Under the pieces are notes generated by a model that had not been told where the DNA came from, made no database searches, and saw only the letters and a program-made list of their open reading frames with translations. From the NCBI RefSeq assembly GCF_003048405.1, contig NZ_PIQS01000001.1, positions 970,550 to 1,034,549 of the forward strand: a DNA stretch of 64,000 nucleotides, read 5' to 3'. This DNA is from Campylobacter concisus (GTDB taxonomy: Bacteria > Campylobacterota > Campylobacteria > Campylobacterales > Campylobacteraceae). The position numbers were made by a program, and so were the translations under genes. Of the stretch, positions 46,186 to 52,734 are shown piece by piece (within the stretch, counting starts at the first letter, position 1; every line of letters starts with the position of its first letter).

Positions 46186-47103
46186 TTAAATATCTATTTC
46201 CTTAAAATAACTTCCTACTTCATCTCTTATTTTATTAGCTAGCTCTTTTGGCTCAAGCACCTTGATAAATGGCAGGTAGTAGTATATGAGCGGTTTTATC
46301 TCCATCATATGAGTAAATTCTATCTCTATCTCGACTGAGCCGTCGCTATCTTGGCCAGTTATACGCTGCTTTGCGTGCGGCTTTCGCTCAAAGTATTTTG
46401 CCACTTCTGGTGCTAGTAATAGCCTTGCTGTTTTTGGAGCTTCTAAGTTTGCCCACGCTGAGTTCATCGCTTTTATACGCTCATCTAGCTCGCTACTTAG
46501 TTCAAATTTATCCCCGCTATGCTTTATATCTTTTATGCTCTTTAGGTGAAATTTCTTAAATTTATTGCCCTTTTTGCTATCAAGTAATAGCAGATACCAA
46601 AATCCCTCAAAAAGTGCCAGCTTTAGAGGCTTTACAAGAAACTCAAAGCCGTTATACGTGCATGTTATCTCTGCTTTTTCTCTTATAGCATCCTCAAGCG
46701 CTTGAAAATTTATGAGGTCATCCTCGCTTAGCTTTTCGTTGTTTATGTTTGTAAGTATCGGGTGGTTTAGCTGCTGAGAAATTTGCTCTAGCAGCACGTG
46801 AGCTTTGCTATAAAAATTTGAGCCCATGTTTTTTGCCACGTTATCAAGGATATTTAGCACCACTCTATCATCGCCGTCTAGTCCGTCGCTCGCGTCCTCG
46901 TCATTTAGGCTCCAGTAGTGCCCCTTTTTGACGGCGCCATACTCTCTTAATGTGTCATAAAGGTCGCGCTGGATAGTCTTTGAGGTCACTCCAAGCATGG
47001 CTGTTAGCTCTTTTATCGTGTGCGGCCTCTCTCTTAGCTTTAAGGCTATTAAATTTATGCGTTCAAATTTGCTGTTTTCTTGTTTTGTTATGATGGGTTT
47101 CAT
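46186..47103 (-). CDS. WYL-domain transcriptional regulator
   Basis: 305 aa. An N-terminal HTH (T-I-K-E-L-T-A-M-L-G-V-T-S-K-T-I-Q-R-D-L, residues ~29-48) is followed by a WYL domain (F-E-G-F-W-Y-L-L-L-L-D, near 168) and a C-terminal WCX-type domain. WYL regulators such as BrxR, CapW and PafBC control defence or DNA-damage genes and sense nucleic-acid ligands. The start is the ATG at 47103 with AGGAGG; an upstream start at 47163 would bury the promoter. Palindromes at site 5 imply autoregulation. It is the obvious candidate to bind all eight sites. Confidence 0.93.
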   Translation of the reverse strand: MKPIITKQENSKFERINLIALKLRERPHTIKELTAMLGVTSKTIQRDLYDTLREYGAVKKGHYWSLNDEDASDGLDGDDRVVLNILDNVAKNMGSNFYSKAHVLLEQISQQLNHPILTNINNEKLSEDDLINFQALEDAIREKAEITCTYNGFEFLVKPLKLALFEGFWYLLLLDSKKGNKFKKFHLKSIKDIKHSGDKFELSSELDERIKAMNSAWANLEAPKTARLLLAPEVAKYFERKPHAKQRITGQDSDGSVEIEIEFTHMMEIKPLIYYYLPFIKVLEPKELANKIRDEVGSYFKEIDI

Positions 47104-47122
47104 TTGACCTCCTAGTTTGGGG

Positions 47123-47153
47123 ATTATATCCAAATTAGGACTAGAGGATGTCT
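47123..47153 (-). promoter_or_regulatory. Regulon palindrome and -10 of the WYL gene (site 5)
   Basis: On the minus strand AGACA, 6-nt centre, AGTCC (one mismatch), then 9 nt to TATAAT (complement of 47123-47128). It lies between the Sir2 stop and the WYL start. The shorter gap and imperfect half-site could mean different regulation of the regulator itself. Confidence 0.65.
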
Positions 47154-47156
47154 TTT

Positions 47157-47978
47157 CTAGCATAATATCTGCCTAAGGCCATCTAGTGCGCTACATTTTA
47201 GACTTATGCCGATATACTCTGAGATGTAGTTATCTCTTGGATTTATGCGGATAAGAGTTGCTTTTTTTGATCGTTTAACGAATTTCTCGCCAAAATTTCT
47301 AATTGTTGGCACCGCAAGCCCAGCGCCCAGCTCTATGATGACAAAGCGGCTATCTTTGTTTTGCTCCAGCCACGCTTCATATCTTTTGTGCTGTACCAAG
47401 GTTATTTTTGAGTTAAACTCATGATCGTAAAACATCATGATATTTGGACGGCTTACGCAGCCACACTCAGGGCAAACTGGCATCTTTGTAGCGATAAATT
47501 TAGCCTCATCGACCTCTACGCTACTCTCACACATGCTCCATATCATCCCATCGTCGTTGTGGATGCACTGGGCGTGATGGATCGAGCCATGAACTTCGTA
47601 AATTTTATCCTTGTTAAAGCCAGCCTTGGCAAAGTGTCCATCGACGTTTGAGGTATAGACAAAGTAGTTTTCGTTTTTACTTTTTACAAGATCTAAAAGC
47701 AGCCTAAAGCCCTCGTGAGGCTCTGTATTTTTGTATAAATTTAGCCTGTGTCCGTAAAATGCCCAAGCTAGCCTTGGATCATCAAAAAACCACTGCGGAT
47801 TTGCCATATCTTCAAAGCTTAAATTTTTATCCCTTAAAAGTGGATAGGCTTTCCAAAAACCTAGATCTCCTCTAAAATCAGGCAATCCACTATCCACACC
47901 CATACCAGCACCTGCTGTGATGATGATCGCATCAGCATCTGCGATGATCTTTTTGATCCTGTCTATTTTCTCTTGCAT
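47157..47978 (-). CDS. Sir2 family NAD-dependent protein deacylase
   Basis: 273 aa. NAD-binding G-A-G-M-G-V-D-S-G-L-P-D-F-R-G (residues ~20-34), then T-S-N-V-D-G-H (diverged T-Q-N-x-D), catalytic histidine in V-H-G-S-I, and a zinc module with two single cysteines followed by C-P-E-C-G-C. This is a full-length sirtuin fold rather than the short SIR2 effector of Thoeris. Deacylation or NAD consumption are both possible. Transcribed leftward from site 6, opposite the HNH gene. Confidence 0.88.
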   Translation of the reverse strand: MQEKIDRIKKIIADADAIIITAGAGMGVDSGLPDFRGDLGFWKAYPLLRDKNLSFEDMANPQWFFDDPRLAWAFYGHRLNLYKNTEPHEGFRLLLDLVKSKNENYFVYTSNVDGHFAKAGFNKDKIYEVHGSIHHAQCIHNDDGMIWSMCESSVEVDEAKFIATKMPVCPECGCVSRPNIMMFYDHEFNSKITLVQHKRYEAWLEQNKDSRFVIIELGAGLAVPTIRNFGEKFVKRSKKATLIRINPRDNYISEYIGISLKCSALDGLRQILC

Positions 47979-48005
47979 TTTGATCCTTTCAAAGAAATTT
48001 GGGTA

Positions 48006-48056
48006 ATTGTAATGAACTGATCAGACATTTTTGTGTCCGCTCCCTTTTGGTAAAAT
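48006..48056. promoter_or_regulatory. Regulon palindrome with divergent promoters (site 6)
   Basis: AGACA (48023-48027), 6-nt centre, TGTCC (48034-48038). Minus side: 11 nt to TACAAT (complement of 48006-48011) for the sir2 gene. Plus side: 12 nt to TAAAAT (48051-48056) for the HNH gene. One operator thus appears to serve two opposite promoters. Confidence 0.85.
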
Positions 48057-48082
48057 AGTGAAAATTTTATGAAGGAGAGAAG

Positions 48083-48835
48083 ATGACAAAAAAATATAAA
48101 ACTAAGATGGAAGATAGCTTTAAAACGAAAGTTCAGCTATTTTTATTCGACAATGCTTTTTCTTGGGATAACTTGGATGAAAAAGAATACAAGGATTACT
48201 ATGTTGAAAGTAATATTGAGACTATAAAAAAGGATTTTAATGATTTTAAAATCAGTAATGAAGTGGCAAATTTATATAGTAGCAGATACTACCAGCTAGA
48301 GCTAAACAGCGATGAAAGCAAAATAAAGCATAAGGGCAAAGAGCTAAACATCATGGTGATCGAGCAAAGACAATATTTTGTTCAAAAATCCAAAGATTTT
48401 CCAAAAATTTTAGAAGAATTAGAGAAAGAATATGAAAAAGAGTTTCAGATAATTTTTCCTGAAGAAGAATTTAATAAGATGCTTGATAAAACAACTTGCT
48501 CATATTGCGGCATAAGCCTAACTCAGATCGAAGAGCTTGGCAAAAACGGCAAGCTAAATAACAAAAGAAGCGATACACGCGGATATACGCTAGAGATAGA
48601 TAGAATGCTGCCAAATTTGGAGTATAGTAAAGATAATTGTTGTATGGCTTGTTACTGGTGTAATAATGCAAAAACCGATGAATTTTCGCCAATGGAATTT
48701 AAGCCTATTGCTGAAGGCATTAGAGAAGTTTGGAATGAAAGGCTTAAAGATATTGGTGAAGCAGAAATAGAATATAAATCAGATGAAGAATTTTGGAAAA
48801 TAGACTTTAATAAAGAAATGAATTCAACAAAATAG
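48083..48835 (+). CDS. HNH-like zinc-binding protein (Asp-Arg variant)
   Basis: 250 aa. The N-terminal ~135 residues are charged and unrecognised. The C-terminal part has C-S-Y-C-G (residues ~138-142), then L-E-I-D-R-M-L-P-N near 171, N-C-C-M-A-C-Y-W-C-N-N-A-K, the layout of a treble-clef HNH nuclease with two CxxC knuckles. The usual catalytic D-H is D-R here, as in some phage-type HNH proteins with I-D-R-I-D-N. Nuclease activity is plausible, not certain. Single gene from site 6. Confidence 0.82.
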   Translation: MTKKYKTKMEDSFKTKVQLFLFDNAFSWDNLDEKEYKDYYVESNIETIKKDFNDFKISNEVANLYSSRYYQLELNSDESKIKHKGKELNIMVIEQRQYFVQKSKDFPKILEELEKEYEKEFQIIFPEEEFNKMLDKTTCSYCGISLTQIEELGKNGKLNNKRSDTRGYTLEIDRMLPNLEYSKDNCCMACYWCNNAKTDEFSPMEFKPIAEGIREVWNERLKDIGEAEIEYKSDEEFWKIDFNKEMNSTK

Positions 48836-48851
48836 TAAAAGGCGGGTAGCT

Positions 48852-49649
48852 CTACCGCCCAAATTTCTCTGCCGTTATGCAGTGTAGTGCACCGCCAAGC
48901 TCTATAATCTCGCTTAAATTTATCGTCTCTACTTTATAGCTGCTATAAAATTTCTTGATCTGCTCCACCGCAATATCGTCATCATCTATGCCGTATATTG
49001 GAACTATTAAAATATTCTTAATTTTAATAAAATTTAAGTAAGCGCCCCAGTCTCTCTTTTTAGTGAAAAATCCCTCTTTGTACTTCATAAATTTCACATC
49101 CAAGCCACTCTTTTTAAGGGCTTTTGTGAGCCTATCATTAAAGCTTTTGCTCTCATTTGAAAAGTCATTTACCAGCACGCTATCTTCATCTATCCACCTC
49201 ACCATGCCATCGCTGTGTCCTAGCATATCGTATGGCTGTCTTGGTATGATTATAAGCTCATTTAGCACGCATTTTTGCTTTATGATCTCCACTATCTCGG
49301 CTTTTGTTTTCAGGGGATTTTCTCTAAAAATTTTATCGGTCATGATGGCTTTGCCTCCAAACCTTACGAAATTTCCGCCGTCTAAGACTAAATTTATATG
49401 TTCTTTTAATGGCTGGATATTTGTTCTTAGGTGACTATATTTTTCATCTTTTAGGTAGTCTGGATCGTAGTCATAAGAGATAAGGCGCCCATCATCAAGC
49501 AAAATCGGCATAAAGTCCCTCGTCCAGATGTCTTTAGTCTCTAAAAACTCGTATTTGACCTCGTATCTGTCAAATATCTGGCGCAAGCTTTTGGCTGTTT
49601 TGGTGTGGTGCTTTGCCAAAAGCGCGGAAAGTAGGATAGTTGGCTGCAT
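48852..49649 (-). CDS. Agmatine deiminase / peptidyl-arginine deiminase family protein
   Basis: 265 aa of the guanidino-modifying superfamily. I-W-T-R-D-F-M-P, L-D-G-G-N-F-V, G-H-S-D-G-M-V-R-W (His/Asp pair) and the terminal G-G-A-L-H-C-I-T with the nucleophilic cysteine are all intact. It is shorter than canonical agmatine deiminases (about 330-370 aa) and lacks their usual N-terminal part. It may act on agmatine, protein arginine or another guanidine. It is transcribed leftward from site 7. Confidence 0.88.
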   Translation of the reverse strand: MQPTILLSALLAKHHTKTAKSLRQIFDRYEVKYEFLETKDIWTRDFMPILLDDGRLISYDYDPDYLKDEKYSHLRTNIQPLKEHINLVLDGGNFVRFGGKAIMTDKIFRENPLKTKAEIVEIIKQKCVLNELIIIPRQPYDMLGHSDGMVRWIDEDSVLVNDFSNESKSFNDRLTKALKKSGLDVKFMKYKEGFFTKKRDWGAYLNFIKIKNILIVPIYGIDDDDIAVEQIKKFYSSYKVETINLSEIIELGGALHCITAEKFGR

Positions 49650-49680
49650 ATTTGCTCCTAAATTTGATAGTTTTTGTGAA

Positions 49681-49731
49681 ATTTTACTAATAAATTTCTA
49701 GACATTTTTTGTCCATTTGAGTAGCTATAAT
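49681..49731. promoter_or_regulatory. Regulon palindrome with divergent promoters (site 7)
   Basis: AGACA (49700-49704), 5-nt centre, TGTCC (49710-49714). Plus side: 11 nt to TATAAT (49726-49731). Minus side: 13 nt to TAAAAT (complement of 49681-49686), less regular, for the deiminase gene. Confidence 0.78.
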
Positions 49732-49783
49732 TTCACAAATCGCAAAAAATGTATCGGCGATAAAAATCAAAAAAGGATAATCA

Positions 49784-50371
49784 ATGATCTACGAGCAACT
49801 TAAAATTCTCACACAAAACAGCGACAAAAAAGCGCTCTCAAAAGCACTTGGCTACGTTAGAGAGCAAAATTTCACAAGAGCACTTGCAAATTTAGAGGCG
49901 GCAAAGAGCTTAGATGAGTTTATCACAAAGGGGCACTTTGACTGGGCACATAGCTCAGAAACGCTCATCCTAGCCCTTAGCAAGCACTTTGCTCTTAACA
50001 TAGACGCAGAGCTTGGCGAGGTGCAAAAACTCTACAACGAGCGAGTAAAATTTAGAGGCTCATATATCTACATAGATACGGATTTTAAGCGCAAGGGTGA
50101 GCCTATATTTGCTCTTGCTATGGCGCAACACCTAAGGTATATCAGCCTAACGCCGTTTTTAGATGAGCTCTGTTTTAAAGCACTAGACGAGCAGCTAAAA
50201 GCTATCTCAAAGATCACTAAAAGCTACTATCAAAAAACGCAAACTCTACCTATTTTTGGAGCTATAACTGGCTTTAAGCTCTACTTTCTAGGCAAAAACT
50301 ACTCGCTTGATACGGATGGCAAATTTATTGATAAAGAAATTTACGAACAAGTTGCAGTGATTAAATTTTAA
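49784..50371 (+). CDS. Hypothetical protein of the WYL regulon
   Basis: 195 aa, not recognised. Soluble and largely helical, with T-L-I-L-A-L-S-K-H-F-A-L and a basic C-terminal part. It is the first gene of a probable three-gene operon from site 7, followed after 9 bp by another unknown and then the DUF2130 gene. A good AAAAGGAT ribosome site precedes the ATG. Confidence 0.8.
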   Translation: MIYEQLKILTQNSDKKALSKALGYVREQNFTRALANLEAAKSLDEFITKGHFDWAHSSETLILALSKHFALNIDAELGEVQKLYNERVKFRGSYIYIDTDFKRKGEPIFALAMAQHLRYISLTPFLDELCFKALDEQLKAISKITKSYYQKTQTLPIFGAITGFKLYFLGKNYSLDTDGKFIDKEIYEQVAVIKF

Positions 50372-50380
50372 AGGACAAAA

Positions 50381-51277
50381 ATGGGAAAATTTGCAAAGGA
50401 ACAAAGGCGAAAGCTAAATAGCATAAACGAAAGGCTCTATGACCTTGAGCGCCGTGTCGTGCCACGTGCAAAGCAGATAGACCTCTGCGCAAAAGATATA
50501 AAAGAGGCATATGATCATTTTTGTGAGCTACTGCTCTCTTTTTACTCAAAAGACGAACTTCTTATGCGATATGGGCGGTTCATGAATCACATAGATGACT
50601 ACTTTTATACGGAAAATCAAAACGAATTTAAAAACTGGCCAACGCATGAGATGTCTGGCGAGTGGCACTGCTGGTTTTACCACTGCTTATACGATCACAC
50701 AAGTCTTGGCTGGGATGAAATTTTGACTATTGATAAGATGGAGGGCAAGCTTCGCTCATGGTATGACTATGCGCCTATAGATCTTTGTCTGGAGAAGCTA
50801 GAGTGCAGCGAGAGGGAAGAGTATATCTCTGATGCCAACAAAGATCAGTGGGAGCAGATAGAAAAGATAAATAAAGCGCTAGCTAACTACCAAGATATCC
50901 TAATAAGAGATGCAAGAATGCTTGAAAACCGGCTAAAAGCAAGGGTTGAGGGTGGATTTATCGAGGATTATGCTATGGAATTTCGTTTGGTCTTTTATTT
51001 GTGCGAAGACGATCCAGATTATGATGAAAATGACGACAATTTCATAGCTATCATCAATGAGCCTATCGTCCCTGGCGAAATGAGCAAGAAAAAGAGCCGT
51101 TGGACGCAAAACTGTAATGAATATTTTGGTAGCTCTGTCTATTTTGATAAGAAGGCATATTTTTGCTATCTATTTGCAGCTTTTGAAAACAACACACATA
51201 TCAATAAGATCAAAGACATACTGCGCATAGGCTCTGTTGATATGGCGCTTTGCTGGGATGAATACTATGAAATTTAA
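50381..51277 (+). CDS. Hypothetical protein of the WYL regulon
   Basis: 298 aa, not recognised. It is rich in Trp, Cys, Tyr and His (for example E-W-H-C-W-F-Y-H-C-L-Y-D-H) in the middle, preceded by a short N-terminal coiled coil and followed by an acidic segment (D-D-P-D-Y-D-E-N-D-D). The Cys/His-rich patch could bind metal, but no standard finger is seen. Middle gene of the site 7 operon. Confidence 0.8.
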   Translation: MGKFAKEQRRKLNSINERLYDLERRVVPRAKQIDLCAKDIKEAYDHFCELLLSFYSKDELLMRYGRFMNHIDDYFYTENQNEFKNWPTHEMSGEWHCWFYHCLYDHTSLGWDEILTIDKMEGKLRSWYDYAPIDLCLEKLECSEREEYISDANKDQWEQIEKINKALANYQDILIRDARMLENRLKARVEGGFIEDYAMEFRLVFYLCEDDPDYDENDDNFIAIINEPIVPGEMSKKKSRWTQNCNEYFGSSVYFDKKAYFCYLFAAFENNTHINKIKDILRIGSVDMALCWDEYYEI

Positions 51278-51319
51278 AGTAAGATACCATAAGATAAAGA
51301 TCATAAAAGGAGATGAAGT

Positions 51320-52594
51320 ATGACAAGTCAAACAACAATAAAGTGCCCAAACTGTGGGAGTGAGATAGATATAAATGATGCTTTATATCATCAGTTAGAG
51401 GGAAAATATAAAGGTGAATACCTAGCGCAAAAAAAGCAGCTTGAAGCTGAGCTTGAGGCTAAAAGAAAGGAACAGGAGGCTTATTTTGAGAGTTTAAGAG
51501 CAAAAGAGCAACAGCTGCAAGAACAAAAAGAGAAATTTGAGGAAGAGATCAAAAAAGCTACGCAAATACAGCTAAAAATGGAAAGAGCAAGACTTCAAGA
51601 TGAGCTGAGAAAAGAGATACTTGATGAGCAAAATGAGTCGGTCGCACTTTTACAAAAACAGCTTGAAGAGAAGTCAAATCAAGTAAAAGAGCTAAATGTA
51701 GCAAAGGCCCAAATTTTGCAGCTTCAAAGAGAAAAAGAGGAGATGGAGTCAGCCATAACTGCAAAGGCTGAGCTGGCATTAAATGAAAAGCTAAAAGAAG
51801 AAAAAGAGAAGATACAAAAGGCTGCAGATGAGCAAAATGAGCTTAAATTTAGACAAAAAGAGGAACAGCTAAAACAGCTTCAAGAGCAACTTCAAATAGC
51901 CCAAAGAAAGGCCGAGCAAGGCAGCATGCAGCTTCAAGGTGAGGTGCAGGAGCTCGCGATAGAAGAGTGGCTTAGGGAGAAATTTCCATTTGATACTATT
52001 GATGAGATCAAAAAAGGTGCGAGAGGCGCTGACTGCGTACAGATCGTGCATACAAGGGAGTCTCAAAACTGTGGAACGATATATTATGAAAGCAAGAGAA
52101 CAAAAGAATTCCAAAGGTCTTGGATAGAGAAATTTAAGGCTGACATGAGAGAAAAAGGCGCTGATATCGGTGTCATCGTTACTGACGCGATGCCAAGCGA
52201 GATGCAAAGGATGGGGCTGTATGAGGGGGTTTGGGTCTGCACTTTTGAGGAATTTAAAGGCTTAAGTGCTGTTTTAAGGGAACAACTCATAAGGATACAC
52301 CACGTCTTGATCGCGCAAGAGAACAAAAGCGACAAGATGAGCTTGCTCTGTCACTTTTTAACCAGCAATGAATTTAAAATGCAAATAGAAGCGATAGTAG
52401 AGGCATTTTCAACCATGCAAAGCGACCTAGATAGTGAAAAGCGCGCGATGCAAAAGATATGGAAGCAAAGAGAGAAGCAGATCGAAAAGGTACTAGATAA
52501 CACCATAAATATGTACGGCTCTATAAAGGGCATCGCTGGAAAAGCAGTGGCAAATATAAAAGCTCTGGAGCTGCCATATGGTGGTGATACGTAG
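51320..52594 (+). CDS. DUF2130 protein with N-terminal zinc ribbon and coiled coil
   Basis: 424 aa. An N-terminal C-P-N-C-G zinc-ribbon half (residues ~9-13) is followed by a long charged coiled coil (~30-210) and a globular C-terminal DUF2130 domain (~212-400) with E-W-L-R-E-K-F-P-F-D and G-T-I-Y-Y-E-S-K-R-T-K-E-F. The I-Y-Y-E-S-K-R segment looks like the ExK of a PD-(D/E)XK fold, so a nuclease is possible; the family itself is uncharacterised as far as I know. Last gene of its operon, ended by the hairpin at 52603. Confidence 0.86.
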   Translation: MTSQTTIKCPNCGSEIDINDALYHQLEGKYKGEYLAQKKQLEAELEAKRKEQEAYFESLRAKEQQLQEQKEKFEEEIKKATQIQLKMERARLQDELRKEILDEQNESVALLQKQLEEKSNQVKELNVAKAQILQLQREKEEMESAITAKAELALNEKLKEEKEKIQKAADEQNELKFRQKEEQLKQLQEQLQIAQRKAEQGSMQLQGEVQELAIEEWLREKFPFDTIDEIKKGARGADCVQIVHTRESQNCGTIYYESKRTKEFQRSWIEKFKADMREKGADIGVIVTDAMPSEMQRMGLYEGVWVCTFEEFKGLSAVLREQLIRIHHVLIAQENKSDKMSLLCHFLTSNEFKMQIEAIVEAFSTMQSDLDSEKRAMQKIWKQREKQIEKVLDNTINMYGSIKGIAGKAVANIKALELPYGGDT

Positions 52595-52602
52595 GAATAA
52601 AT

Positions 52603-52630
52603 AAAGAGCATTTCAAAACGCTCTTTTTAA
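52603..52630 (+). terminator. Intrinsic terminator after the DUF2130 gene
   Basis: AAAGAGC (52604-52610 region) pairs with GCTCTTT ending at about 52626, with a 10-nt loop, and runs into a T-stretch. It lies 9 bp after the stop codon. Confidence 0.75.
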
Positions 52631-52671
52631 ATTCACCTTTCAAAACAAATTTCTCAAATTTTTATAATTAT

Positions 52672-52704
52672 GGACATAAAAATGTCTTTTATGCTGAGTA
52701 AAAT
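52672..52704 (+). promoter_or_regulatory. Regulon palindrome and -10 (site 8)
   Basis: GGACA (52672-52676), 6-nt centre, TGTCT (52683-52687), 11 nt, TAAAAT (52699-52704), driving the double-AAA gene. Confidence 0.82.
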
Positions 52705-52734
52705 AGCTCCAAACAAAAGCAAAAGGAGCTTGTC

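Noticed and set aside
47103..47163. Longer N-terminus for the WYL protein (start at 47163)
   Set aside because: The extra 20 residues would cover the operator and -10 box, and the ATG at 47103 has an AGGAGG ribosome site.
47157..47978. Thoeris-type SIR2 effector
   Set aside because: No TIR partner or SLOG domain is present, and the protein has the zinc module of ordinary sirtuins.
38056..52687. The GACA palindromes as a scattered CRISPR-like or uptake repeat
   Set aside because: They are not evenly spaced, differ in the centre and lie only in front of transcription units with fixed distance to a -10 box.
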